Shown piece by piece: positions 11,645 through 22,620 of a stretch of DNA of 64,000 nucleotides. Source of the stretch: Wyeomyia smithii (taxonomy: Eukaryota > Arthropoda > Insecta > Diptera > Culicidae). Below the pieces are notes generated by a model. That model worked only from the letters and a program-made list of their open reading frames with translations, was not told the DNA's origin and searched no databases. Within the stretch, counting starts at the first letter, position 1; every line of letters begins with the position of its first letter. The stretch lies in contig NC_073696.1 in NCBI RefSeq assembly GCF_029784165.1, forward strand, positions 244,636,892 to 244,700,891, written 5' to 3'. Made by a program: the position numbers and the translations under genes.

Positions 11645-12660
11645 TCAGTGTAAAATCTGTGAATATCGCTCAGTGACCAACGGTTGAGGTGGGTTGAAAG
11701 TCCGCCCAATTGAGTTTTCTACAGGAGACCAAAGTAACGACCATAAGCTGGGAAGTAAAATGCAACTAGAAGCAAGTGATTTGTAACAGGCTTTCGCTGT
11801 ACGTAAGAGTTGTCTCCATTTCACTCGATCCATGGCTGCAGTTCGCCAGTCTGCGTAGGGTTCGTAGGTCGTGTTGCACCTGATCGATCCACCTTGCCCG
11901 CTGTGCACCTCTCCTACTCGTCCTTGACGGATTGGTCATCCTTACGACATTTTCAGCTCACCGCAACCTGCCTATCTTAGTGGTGTGGACGATAGATTGC
12001 TCCCAAGCTGCTTCCGCTTGAAGACCGCAAGGGTACGTTGGCCTACAGCAAGCATCGTCCATGTCTCATAGCTGTAGAGGACTACTGGCCTGATCAGTGT
12101 CCTGTGTAGGGTCAACTTGGTGCGACGCGACGGCGAATTCTACTAGATCGGAGCCTCTTCCGGAGAATTTCCCAGCTGGTATCGTTGTACTAGTGACCCC
12201 AGGTACACAATGTCGATTTCAACACCACCGATTTGAACTCGGGGTGCGAGGTTATCACTGTATTTTCGTGAACTCCTTCCTTTCATGTACTTCGTCTTCA
12301 ATGAATTGATGACCAGTTCAATCCGTTTGGCTGCGGCCTTTAGTCCGATGTACATATCCACCAGCTTCACAAAGGTCCGAGCTACAGTTTTTTCGGAAGT
12401 TCGTATTCGTGCCTCATTTGTCATAGCTAATCTCGGTCGATTGTGTCGTATACCGATTTGAAATCGATGAATAGATGATGTGTGGACACATGGTATTCGT
12501 AGCATTTTGGCACCCATGAATACCGCCTGGTAGTGCCCCTCGAACTGCTTCGTAAATGGTGATAGTCGACGGCAGAGTATTTGGGAGAGTACTTTGTAGG
12601 CGGTGTTCAGCAAAGAGATCCAGACCGGGTCCAGTCCAGACGGACGATTTTAGCCAGCTG
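11645..12660 (-). pseudogene. Degraded non-LTR RT relic, C-terminal half
   Basis: In shifting minus-strand frames one reads, 5' to 3': LLNTAYKVLSQIL-like RT start, VFMGAK, AAAKRIELVINSLKTKYM, IGGVEIDIVYLGSLV, TLHRTLIRPVVLYSYETW, then RWIDQV and MDRVKWRQLL. This order matches the RT domain and C-terminal tail of an abundant mosquito non-LTR family that also left a relic at 17.5-19.5 kb. The region carrying the catalytic aspartates is deleted. The clade was not settled. Confidence 0.6.
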
Positions 12661-12839
12661 TAAAGCGGAGAATTGATACCTAGGGTTGGGAGTACGTTGG
12701 TATTATCTTCTTAGCGAGTTCCGCAAAGAAATATTGCGTTGATTTGCGAAAACTTACATGTTCTTAATACGGATGGAATGCAGCGGTACTCTGCTTTATG
12801 GATGTCGTCTACTATGGACTGTAACAGAGTACGATTGAT

Positions 12840-13312
12840 GTCAGGAAAATGACAAGTCTACACCACCGAGGGAGGTGAAAGTTGGCAGGTCCGAATGAGC
12901 GGAATAATAATATCCAGTTTTAGAATCTTCAACGACGACGTTACCGTTCGGGTTGCACCTGGAGTTCCATTGAGTATAGATTGCTACTTTCCGGGGGCAT
13001 GCTGGAAAGCTGAGTACAACTATGAAATCCTGGAGAGTTCTGGTTGGTAGTTCCACCACTTGGAGTAAGTGGAAACAGTATCGTACCTGAAGGCGCTGCC
13101 GGGGTTTGTGCAAAGTTTGGTTGTACACTTTTTCTATTCGACGGTCGCTGGAGATTCGGAAATTTACTTCAAATTTTGACAAACTCTGCTCGCTTTGGAC
13201 ATGAACGACAGTTCGTTGGATGTTTTTTGCCACAATTGAGACATTTGAGCTATTAGGTCTTCGATCTGGCTCATTTCATGCAAATTTTCCTGCATATGGC
13301 ATCACCCGCCGG
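12840..13312 (-). pseudogene. Jockey-type ORF1 (gag) remnant
   Basis: On the minus strand a knuckle reads LKCLNCGKKHPTNCRSCPKR and is followed, after a frame change, by a Pro-rich stretch (QTPAAPSG, FPLTPSGGTTNQNSPGF). The zinc knuckle of Jockey ORF1 followed by a P/S-rich linker is characteristic. Stops upstream of the knuckle and the frame change show it is dead. Confidence 0.55.
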
Positions 13313-13958
13313 GATTGGGTTGATCAAAAATAATTCGAACAACTTGAATTATATTTATTTCATCAAATTCATAACAAAATTAATTACTTGATAAAATTAC
13401 TCGCGATCATCTTCTTTTTCTTCATCTTGTTGCCAAATCATATAGAATTGATGGTGGATTGGAAGAACGTACTTCAGTAGATTATAATATCTACATATTT
13501 CGTTTTTTGAAATTCCATGCCAGTTATGTATATGTTCAGTCAGAACGGACCATGTGATTTTTTTTTCATTTACTGGTAAAGTATACTTATTATGTTAACG
13601 GGCTTAGGGGCTTTTCGATAAGTTACATGGTAGCTTTAAAATCAACTAATGCTGACTTTACACTAATGCCGAAAATTCCCGTAATAACCACGTTTTTGTT
13701 TTTGACACATGGTCCAATCTGTCTGCACACTATGAGGCATGTTATCTGGTCAGTTAAGTGATACGCACCAAACACCGAAAAACACATTGAAATAGACGGC
13801 AAAATGTGAAACTAACGAGATTCCGACGATAGATAAAAGGAAGAGTCCTCTGATACAGATAAATCTGTAAAATCTGCCATTTTTCTTGCTTGCATCAACG
13901 CGTGAACGATTTGCAATCGCATAAGCGCGAACACTTGGTTCATTCTGACTGGTTACTA
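13313..13958. other. Non-coding AT-rich DNA
   Basis: No coding or repeat structure was recognised here apart from its neighbour at the right border. Confidence 0.4.
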
Positions 13959-14972
13959 AGGGAACTGCTCCATTATTCATCTCAGCCCATATATTCATCT
14001 CATACAACATGAAAACATAGTTGAAAACAGGAAAAAAACGCATATTTTTTAACTAAATCGATCTGATAATCCATGGAATGGATTCTTCTTAGTTCACTTA
14101 AGATTTCTCATAAAGTAGAATCCTCAAAAACTCACTTAAAAGCTCTAAATTTGATATTATAGTCAGACATCTGCCCACGAAAACTCATTAAATTCAATCA
14201 CCTACCTCAGAAAACAAAATCCGCGCATTGTTCTGTACGGCTACAACGGGACTCGTTCAGCAGCCAACCAAAGTTTTTCTCATCACTAGCGGACCATTTT
14301 TTATTTGAATCACAAAACAAAATCACTCACTACACTAAGAATACTTTAATCTTTGAATCGTTCACTTCAAATTTGCAAAAACAAGCTTGAATTAGCAGAA
14401 ATATATGAGATGAATTTCTACAATTCCTAAATTTCAACTGGATGTATTTTCATCTGCTTTCACTGCCTTGAAGAAAATCAAAAGTTGCCAATTCGGTTAC
14501 TGTTAATACGTACAAATCATACTGAAAATGTTGAATTATTCCGACATAATGGACATAAATGGACAGCACTGCCGTGGTTACCTAGGTTACCATATTTCCA
14601 CGTAAACAACTACAGCGGATATCTTGGTAACCTACTACTACAGGCTGCGACTACGTTCATTCGGGATAATGTGATTCATTCATGATTAACAGTGCACTGC
14701 AGTGTGATGAATATGGGGGCGTCGTGAGATGAATAATTGAGCATTGATTTAAGTTTTGAGATGGATATGGAAGCGTTGTGCAAAATGGTTTGTTTTACAA
14801 AATTCAGGATAAATCTAGCTAAGTTTACTAAATATACAATACTGAACGATTCTATAAGAGCACGTAACCGTATTTTATTCATTTGTTCAATGATTTCATT
14901 AAAATTTGTTGTTTAATCCGTGCATTCTTCGTGAATATCGGCTTAATGAGATGAATAATGGAGCAGTTCCCC
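13959..14972. mobile_element. 1-kb MITE with TA duplication and repeated ATTCATCTCA boxes
   Basis: The left end AGGGAACTGCTCCATTATTC and the complement of the right end GGGGAACTGCTCCATTATTC pair over about 26 bp, and TA flanks both sides (13957-13958, 14973-14974). Inside, the box ATTCATCTCA recurs near 13991 and, inverted, near 14406 and 14729, as expected of subterminal transposase-binding repeats. No transposase ORF is present, so it is non-autonomous, probably Tc1/mariner-type by its TA target. Confidence 0.72.
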
Positions 14973-14974
14973 TA

Positions 14975-16292
14975 TGATCACTTCTCTTTGGTCATTCAGA
15001 AAAAATTATGCCGTTATTGCTGTTGTTTCTAAGATAAATGAAATCTGACTTATGTGTAATGTAGCGAAAGAAAATCTTGGTCCAATGCTATCACTAACTC
15101 GTTTTTTTTTTCATTTTTGTAACTTGGTCCGGTCTGACCTAACACCGACCAAATCGAAACTGTAGGGCAATGTCGGTAAATTGATACTCAAGCAACGATG
15201 TTCAGATTTTATTGGAAGGGGAGAGGTATTCCAAAATATTTAAGTAGACATCAAAACATGCGATAAATTGCGTATAAGCATAAATTTTATACCGACGCCA
15301 TCAGCATTTAACAACCTCATTTTGTTGTAATGATGTTTCTATTTTTTCTGACATTGACACAACTGATGCGAGTAGCTGCCAAAATATAAATAATTCTTAT
15401 TTAAACAAAAACTCAAAATCGAACAACTGCAAAACAAGTGTCAAAGCATATAAAAAATACACTTCATTACAGGCTCACACAACCCCACGTGATATTATTG
15501 GCAGTTACAGTAGAGCAAAGCCGAAACGTGCCACTGTTTGAGCTATTAAAAGTCTAACCCAAATGTAAACGAATGGTGAATCTCCCGGCAAAAACCTTGC
15601 CCACCCATATCTATAATCACTTAACCAGAACAGTTCACGTTGCGGGATGTGCGATGAATTTCAAATCCGTCGCTTGTGCAGTGCCAAAGCATACCGCCGA
15701 CGCCGCTTCCACCACCGTCGGTCAGAGTCTCATCTTCGTCCTGCTGCACTCAGTGATGCGGAAAAAGAACCGCCCGAAACCTTTTGCGACCCGACTTTCC
15801 TATGCGGATGGCGTGTGCGTTTATCTGCTTTCGGTTTGTCGCCGGTTTTCCGCACAGTCTTAGCGTAGTACTCAGTCCCACCAGCAGCAGCCAGCCGAAC
15901 CGAGCTGGCATTTGATGGCTTGTGGACCGGAACGTGTCTTATCGAAATTGGATCCTGGTTTGCAGAGGTTTCCACCGGGCGCGCACCTTGGCACGGATTG
16001 GTCTTATTTGGGACCGGCTGCGGGAGGGGTTGGTTGGAAGCCAATGTAAACATCTCGGAGAGCTTTTAGTGTGAAATATTGCTAAATCAGCTTTTCGGAG
16101 ATTTGTGGTCGTTTGTCATTTGCTTTTTTGAGGGAATAAAAGAAAGACAAAAAGGCAACCGATAAAAGTAACACCAAGCGTGCGAAACAAAATGACATGG
16201 GAAAATATTTGAAACTAAACCTGCTTGAAGGTTTCCAGAATTATCGAATTTACGTTCTCTTAAGTGTGTGTATGTGTTTTTATTTCTTGCAG
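14975..16292. other. Non-coding; intron or upstream DNA of the Side-family gene
   Basis: Bases 15550-16050 are relatively GC-rich and open in several frames on both strands, but no immunoglobulin motif or known domain was found. A (C/T)-rich tract ending in TTCTTGCAG precedes the exon at 16293. Confidence 0.4.
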
Positions 16293-16437
16293 ACTGACCC
16301 AGAAGGAAATATTACGGTGTCCATTCTGACGTTTCGACCTACCATCAACGACAAAGGAAAGTACCTGTCCTGTCGGGCGGAGATGGCCGTAATTCCGGAT
16401 GCAGGAAAAGAGGACGGCTGGAAACTAGACATCTACC
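16293..16437 (+). CDS. Sidestep-family exon A (second half of an Ig domain)
   Basis: The exon lies between TTCTTGCAG and GTAAGT. It encodes TDPEGNITVSILTFRPTIND followed by KGKYLSCRAE and EDGWKLDIY. This is the F-G half of an Ig domain, with the DxGxYxC signature as DKGKYLSC, and closely follows the Ig3 region of Sidestep proteins (LTFTP...DKGKYLSCRAE...DGWKLDIYHVPVV). It starts in phase 0 and ends with one leftover base, which with the first two bases of the next exon gives the His of YHVPVV. Sidestep proteins are neuronal or muscle surface ligands for Beaten path receptors (family knowledge). Exons for the N-terminal half of this domain were not found. Which paralogue this is was not determined. 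Confidence 0.88.
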
Positions 16438-17500
16438 GTAAGTGTTGAAATTATATTCTTATGAGAATGAAACTTCTTCAAAATCAGGTCAAGTGAAAAA
16501 TCGATAAGGAGATAACAATTGTTCTAGTCGAGTCTCATCTGCGCAGCCATCAACAGCTGATAATTCCGTTCTAATTAGCAGTAAAAACTAATTATTTTTG
16601 TTTGAAAAGCTCGAGAGGACAATATTATTTAGCTTTTATTTTCTGCACTAGTCTCGTAAATCGCTATCTCCCGGCTTCAAATGGATTTTATTTTAATAAA
16701 GTTGCTTCTGCAGATTGTCAATAACATTATTCCAGAATGGTGGATTTTATTTCATTCCATCATTGCATCGTTGCAGTCTCCCCGATGCACAGTTCTGCAT
16801 CTTCTGTGTTCAATAATCATTTACCGAGTGGTTGATTATCGACTCGTCTCAAATTGGATTATTTTTATTACATACCTCGAAAGTTCTAGCAAACAGTCAG
16901 TCAAGCTGCACATATAAAACATAAAAAAGTTGCCACATAAAATTACGTTTGTTCAAACGACCACCGAAAATCATTGATTAGTGCAGTCCCAATCAAACCG
17001 TATCTTCTCCTCTTTTGTGGTTCATGGAAAGCTTTCAATAATAATTATCCGCTATATTCCGTGCATGAGAATTTTATTACAAGCCAAAAACCTAGTGAAA
17101 GGTACATAAGCAAACGGACTGGAAGTGTGTAGATGCAGGGAAAGAGATAGTGCCTCAACTTTCAAAAATGAGTCCATTAGTTACCGACCGGGTCGGAAAG
17201 TTAATGGTGTTTGACGTGGTTCGCGCGGAAACTGTCGGAACTCGTTTCGGTTGTGGGCTGGCGGTTCGATTTCTCCATGGAAACTGGGGCCGGAATTGGC
17301 GTTTAATTTTACGCCGAAGTGGTTTGTTGTAATATGTCAACCGAAGTTTGTCGCTGCGGTTAGGTCGTTTTTTTTTCGGGATAATGAATATTGATAGAAG
17401 TGGAATATTCTGATGAGTAGTTGCAGAAAGTTTATTGTTACATGTTTTGCGCAAAGCGAACATTCACAGTTCCAGATTTTAGTAATCAGTTAACTTTTTT
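16438..17500. other. Intron, unique AT-rich sequence
   Basis: First part of the roughly 18-kb intron between exons A and B. No repeat or ORF of note was recognised before the non-LTR relic. Confidence 0.5.
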
Positions 17501-19560
17501 AATCAATAAATTTATTGAATTATTCTCACAATTTCATACTGCCTCCTTAACCCCTTTAGCTATAGATCATAGAGTGGAACTCAACAAATATTTAGTTACC
17601 AGGGATCCCAAGTGTACGACTCCACCTACCACTTCTAGTTTATTGCCGTCCATGATCATCCTAGTCTTCACTTTCATACTTGCGTAGATTACCTCCGCCG
17701 CGGCAACTTTTCTTGTAATAACGTAGAAGTCGTCTGTGAAGCCTTTCACTCCCTGAAGAGTAATGTTGACCAAAGCCCATCTTCCTATTTCAACCCTCTG
17801 TTCGCTTCGAAAGGAATCGTGAGTGTCCCTGAAACGCACACGTAACACATCACTCGGTCCAAGGTAGCTTTGATAAGTCGTATCAGTTTATCCATAAAAC
17901 AATAGTTGAGCATTATTTGCCTTTGCCATACGCTGTCTTAAAGTCCACAAAAACGTGACGAGCTGGCCCGTTGCACCCTCAACGTTTCTTGAAAATCTGC
18001 CGGAGAGTGAAGATTTGATCCGTAGTAGCGCCCTACGAATCCTTCGCTAAAGAAGGAAAATTGCGAAGATGGATTTGGGAGAGAATTTTTTGCGTATAAC
18101 CGTGGGGTTATGACTGCATTATAGATGGATATAATGAATATACAACCCCTTCCATCCATTCCATCAGTAGTCACTCTTCCTCTCAAATCCTTGAAAAAAA
18201 AAAACGGTAGAGTGCCGTTACTAGTGCTTTTTTACCATGTTAATATAGTTCTGTCATCAGTCTTTCCTTTTCTGTGGTTCAATTGTTCTTTAGTGACCGA
18301 ATTACACGTTTGATCTCCGAAATATCGAGAGCTGAGGCACTGCCATCTATGATAGGCACTCCAAGGTTAACTCTTCTTTCGGCTCCTTCCACGTCCCTAC
18401 ACATACGTTGATTCGGTGTGTAGTCTTGGTTTACCTTCTCATGAAATTGTGCGTGTCATCAGCCCGAAACAGTTGCTCCAGTTCTTCACGATCTCTTCCC
18501 TCCTGCTGGCGCTGGGTCTTTTTTCTCAGTATCGTAATCAGTTTATTTCGAACTCATCGGTATTCGGTCGCGTTTTCTCTTGTGGTAAAACTTAGATAGT
18601 TTTTCCAAGATTCTTGCTTGTTTTTTGACCGGTGGTCAAGCGATCCCCTTGGCGGATTTCTTTACGAAGGAAAAAGGAACTTTTATTCACCTGAGCTCAA
18701 GAAGCTCGTAACGCTTGTCGTTCGTATCAGTGTGTAGGATGTGAGGCCCTATCACCGGTAGTGCTGGGAGTTTTAACCGGATATATTCGTGATCTGGTTA
18801 TCCGAAGCTCGGATCACGGATGTGTAAACGAATACTATTCGGATGTCCGGATATCCGGATACGGATAATCGAATAGTCGGATAATCGGATATACTATCCG
18901 AATATTCGGATTTTTTTCTAGCTTTCAGGCCCGTTTGAATGAAATGTAACGCGAAAAATGGCTTTTCCCACAATCCCCCATCCCCTCGTAAGTATTTATT
19001 TACAGAATTCTCATTAAACTATGTTCGGATACAATATCCGGATATCCGACTATCCGAAAATCCGGATATCCTGTCGGATAATATCCGGATATCCGATAAT
19101 CCGGATTTTGGATATTTGTCCAATATCCGAGGTCGGATTCCGGATATTTTAATCCGGATAGTCCCAGCACTAACACCGGTCTATACAATCTACCGACCAG
19201 GACGTTCATATCGCAAACGATAGTCCTGATGTCCCGGGTGAACAGCTGTCGTACGTTGCCTCCAACTGCGCATAGAATGATTCCTTCGCGTCGTCAGGTC
19301 TACCTTCGTGCGGGCAGTGAACGTTAATGGTACTGTACGACCTTCAACTTTCAACTAACACTTTTTCTCGTTGATTACCTTCGAATTGAGCAGACGATTC
19401 TGGGTTCTACCCATCACCCCATTTGAAGGCAGCCATCCAGGAGGAGGCTCCTTTGTTGACTAAGTCTATTGTTGCCAGTCCGCCAATTAATTACTTGGCT
19501 TGCCGCACATTAGAGGGCAGATATTCAAAAGATTATCTTCCCAAAAGGCGACAGTTGTAG
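17500..19560 (-). pseudogene. Degraded non-LTR retrotransposon relic, split by a MITE
   Basis: On the minus strand the endonuclease part reads CPHEGRPDDAKESFYAQLE (19260-19320) and, one frame later, VCDMNVLVGRLYRPV up to 19173. The frame resumes after the MITE with VIGP-like residues. RT remnants follow near 17570-17950 (DDFYVITR, VVGGVVHLGSLVT). These belong to the same family as the relic at 11.65-12.66 kb. Many stops and shifts are present. Confidence 0.6.
18759..19172. mobile_element. hAT-like MITE with ATCCGGAT subterminal repeats
   Basis: The ends TAGTGCTGGGA and TCCCAGCACTA are perfect 11-bp inverted repeats of the hAT type. The flanks ATCACCGG (18751-18758) and ACACCGG (19173-19179) fit an 8-bp duplication with one base lost. 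The interior on both sides is packed with TATCCGGATATCCG-type units. The 414-bp element splits the endonuclease frame of the non-LTR relic within the codons for YRPV(I)G, which confirms the boundary. No transposase is encoded. Confidence 0.85.
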
Positions 19561-21008
19561 GCATTGTTGGATATTCGGCATGTACAATGGCTCTTCGAGA
19601 GAATGGGAAAAGCCCGCGTCTGCTGTTGAAAATCCGAATTTTCACTGTTTAGTAGACTTTTTGCAGCGGCGTATTTGGGATCCTGAATCGATATCCGTCA
19701 ACGATCATAGAACTGGAAGCCAGACTTCTCCAAATACCAACCAGACTTCTAATTATTATAGAGATCCCAATTCCCAATTTCGGCTCTCGGCCAATGCGTC
19801 GACCGCTACGGCGTCCATAAGTGTCCAGTGTGAAACAGACAACAATATTTCACAAGGTGCGCAAAATCCGTCAGTTAGCGTAAGCAGTAAATGGGCAGGA
19901 AGCGGCTATACCACAATTGCCTGAAGGGTAACCATTTGATCGCAAGCAGTCCATGTGAGCTTAACTTCAGGAAGTGTAACCAGCTTCATCATTTTCTTTT
20001 TAGTGCTAGTATTCGATATTCCGGTATCTCGCTAACACAACCCTACTCGTTTGAATTCATAATCCGGCTCAGCTTCTTCAAGCAATTCCGTGGAGGAAAC
20101 GTCTGTTCCTATAACGGAGATAATACTCGCCTTTGGGAGAGTCTGCTGACTTAGCGCCAACAAAATCCCAACAATCGTCGTGTAACGTAAAGGTGCCGCC
20201 ACACGGACGCTAATTCCCTTAGTTTCTAAGTCATAGTTGATTTTCATAAGCACTTTTTTTCATCATAACGTGGGATTTTACTGTCAAAAGCTATAATATA
20301 GAAACCCTGAACTACTCCGGCATGCCCGAATAGTTCATAGTCTACTATTCAGTGATGAAAAAATGCTTATTATAATCAACTAAGGCTTAGAAACTAAGGG
20401 AATTAGCGTCCGTGTGGCGGCACCTTAACTGTCGTTTTGATCATAACTCTGGAGGAAATCATCGCTCTGTTTTGGAAAGACAAAGGATCTAGCCACCGTT
20501 GATAAATATTCATTCAAAGAGCGACGAAGCGAGTCACTCCGACAGTCACGAGATACCATGAAGGATGGTACATGGTTCATCGACCTCGCAAGTCAGATTA
20601 CGCCATCACGCAGGAGAATCTGGAGCAATCGCGCGACGGGAGCCAAAACGACTTTAACGGTCTATATGCCTTGTTGCGAGAAGGTATGGAGAGCGAGACA
20701 ATTGCATCAACCTACGCTGCAGAAGAAATAACTTGGCAGCTAATACCACCAAAAACATCACTTCTCGGTGGTCTCTGTGAGTCGGCCGTGAAAGTGGCCA
20801 AGAAGCATGAGTATCGCAAGCTCGGTTCATCACGTGTATTGTTAGCAGATTTATCCAATTTTTTGGCCCAAATCGAATCTCTGATGAATTCTCATCCACT
20901 GCTTTCGATGTCAGACGACTCGACCGATTCGGCAGCACTTATACTCGCTCACTTCCTAATTATTTCCCGTATGATGGCCCTGCCCGACCAAGATAAGCAA
21001 CATATATA
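19561..21008 (+). pseudogene. BEL/Pao retrotransposon relic (gag zinc fingers, integrase)
   Basis: Plus strand. Near 19900-20010 the sequence reads LYHNCLKGNHLIASSPC and FRKCNQLHHFL, a BEL gag CCHC pair (normally CFNCL..GH....C and C..C...HHTLLH). Near 20560-20990 an integrase tail reads WQLIPPKTSLLGGLCESAVK and AQIESLMNSHPLLSMSDDS, the BEL equivalents of PP.SPHFGGLWEAAVK and QIE..LNSRPL. RT and RNase H are largely deleted. A MITE (20191-20425) and an ITmD37E transposon (21011-22278) lie within it; the reading continues at 22279. Confidence 0.7.
20191..20425. mobile_element. Palindromic PIF/Harbinger-like MITE with TAA duplication
   Basis: The left arm AGGTGCCGCCACACGGACGC is matched by an exact complement at the right end; similarity runs for about 70 bases inward. 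TAA flanks both sides (20188-20190 and 20426-20428). The short centre makes the transcript a near-perfect hairpin. Its first five bases AGGTG are shared with the MITE at 9919. Confidence 0.85.
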
Positions 21009-21010
21009 TA

Positions 21011-22278
21011 GACCGTTCCGATAATTATAAATACACTTACGATCAACCGTCATTTCAAATAACGTGCAGTATTCAACCAAACGTTGGCTGCGTCCTGTTG
21101 TTTACATCCAAAAGAAACAAATGCTGTCATTTTTTCAAACATTTAGTGCGAAATTTTGAAAATGCGTGGCCTTTCTCCCGAGCAAAGAAAGCGAATTGTG
21201 CACAAATGGGGCACCGTGAGTGGTCTTTATATAAGAAAATTTGCCAGAGAAGAAGGTATAAGTGCCGGAGCAGTTCAAACCGCATTGCGGAAGTATTGTG
21301 AAGAGTGCATATTTACTGATGCCCCAAGACGTGGTAGAAAACCCGGGCCTGTTGATCCCAAAATGGACAAAAAGGTTAAGGAATACTACAAGCGGCATCC
21401 TTCAGTATCAGTACGAGATGTGGCGAGAAAGCTTGGAACCTCGGCGAGTAACGTTATGCGTGCCAAGGGAAGAATGGGTCTGCAGACCCGTCGGAAGCAG
21501 AAGCAGCCAAAACGAAATCCAAAACAAGCTGAATCTGTGAAACCGAGAGCTCGGAAGCTTTATGACAAACTTCTGACCAAAAAAATGGGGTGTGTTATCA
21601 TGGATGACGAAACCTACATAAAACTGGACTATAAGACTCTGCCAGGACCGCAATTTTATACATCACCGAAGGGAAAGGATGTCCCTGGACCAGTGAAAGC
21701 CATTTACACCGAAAAATTTTGCAAGAAGGTAATGGTTTGGCAGGCCATTTGTGAATGTGGGAAAATATCTCGTCCATTCATTACGAATGACACAATAAAT
21801 GGTAAAATTTACGTGAAAGAGTGTTTGCAGAAAAGGTTGTTACCCATGGTTAGGCAGCATAACAATCCTCCAATCTTTTGGCCCGATCTTGCTTCCTGCC
21901 ATTACTCTAAGGATGCACTAGGGTGGTATAAAACAAATAATGTCACATGTGTCCCAAAGGAGATGAATCCTCCAAACTGCCCTGAAATTCGCCCTATTGA
22001 AACTTTTTGGGCTTTGACCAAGGCAAAACTGAGGAAATATGTCAAACCAGCGGACAATGTTGAAAAATTTAAAAAAGATTGGCTTAAAGTGGTAAAAATG
22101 GTCGGAGAACACACTGTGCGAAAGCTTATGAGAGTAGTGTAAAGAGAAAAGTTAGAGAACTCGCGTATCCTATTTATCTACTTATTATCTATATTTCAGA
22201 ATCAAATGACCTGAAAAATCCTGTATTTTTTGTTTTATTCAAGAAAGAAGATGTATTTATAATTTTCGGAACTGTCTG
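21011..22278 (+). mobile_element. ITmD37E DNA transposon, apparently complete
   Basis: The left end GACCGTTCCGATAATTATAA (21011 on) pairs with the complement of the right end CAGACAGTTCCGAAAATTAT (ending 22278), about 25 of 30 bases. TA occurs at both borders (21009-21010 and 22279-22280). The 1.27-kb length, TA target and internal transposase fit the ITmD37E family known from mosquitoes. It lies inside the BEL integrase relic, whose frame continues on the far side as QLDHFQKLHLHV. Confidence 0.85.
21162..22142 (+). CDS. ITmD37E transposase
   Basis: A 326-residue protein from the ATG at 21162; an upstream TTG is not a likely start. Residues 1-110 form two helix-turn-helix-like units (LSPEQRKRIVHKWG...GISAGAVQTALRKY and DVARKLGTSASNVMRAKGRMG) separated by the basic hook RRGRKPG. 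The catalytic motifs are VIMDDETYIKL, FWPDLASCHY and IRPIETFW. I count 37 residues between the second Asp and the final Glu, which places it in the DD37E class. It would excise and reinsert the element at TA sites. No stop or frameshift occurs, and both inverted repeats are present, so this copy could be functional; that is inference. Confidence 0.92.
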   Translation: MRGLSPEQRKRIVHKWGTVSGLYIRKFAREEGISAGAVQTALRKYCEECIFTDAPRRGRKPGPVDPKMDKKVKEYYKRHPSVSVRDVARKLGTSASNVMRAKGRMGLQTRRKQKQPKRNPKQAESVKPRARKLYDKLLTKKMGCVIMDDETYIKLDYKTLPGPQFYTSPKGKDVPGPVKAIYTEKFCKKVMVWQAICECGKISRPFITNDTINGKIYVKECLQKRLLPMVRQHNNPPIFWPDLASCHYSKDALGWYKTNNVTCVPKEMNPPNCPEIRPIETFWALTKAKLRKYVKPADNVEKFKKDWLKVVKMVGEHTVRKLMRVV

Positions 22279-22620
22279 TATTCAGCTGGATCACTTTCAA
22301 AAATTGCATTTGCATGTGTTAAAGTTTTACCGTCACTGCAGCGCAGAATATCCGCAAAATGTTACCACACTGAACTTCAGAACCTAACGTTCATAGGTGT
22401 CACCTTTAGAAAGGTGACATCTGCGAAAATAATGATCCATTGTCATACATGTCATCCTTAAGAGGTGTCATACATGAAAAGTGTAAACATTTTCTCCTAT
22501 TGGTTGCAAGATTATTTAACTGAGACCTAGGGAGTGACACCCAAAATTTTCCACTCCGGGTGTCACCCAGTCACACTTCGCCACTGCCCCTACAGCATTC
22601 CTCCCGGAAACGACAACGAC
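22279..22620 (+). pseudogene. BEL/Pao relic continuation and GGTGTCAC repeats
   Basis: Immediately after the ITmD37E end the BEL frame resumes (QLDHFQKLHLHVLKFYRHCS to about 22390), equivalent to the Q..HFQ.L...FW.RWS segment after the BEL integrase. From 22390 to 22600 the short word GGTGTCAC and its complement occur several times; this may be LTR sequence, not established. Confidence 0.5.

Noticed and set aside
15573..16053. Overlapping ORFs on both strands at 15.6-16.05 kb
   Set aside because: GC-rich stretch open in several frames, no Ig or other domain and no good splice borders joining exon A.
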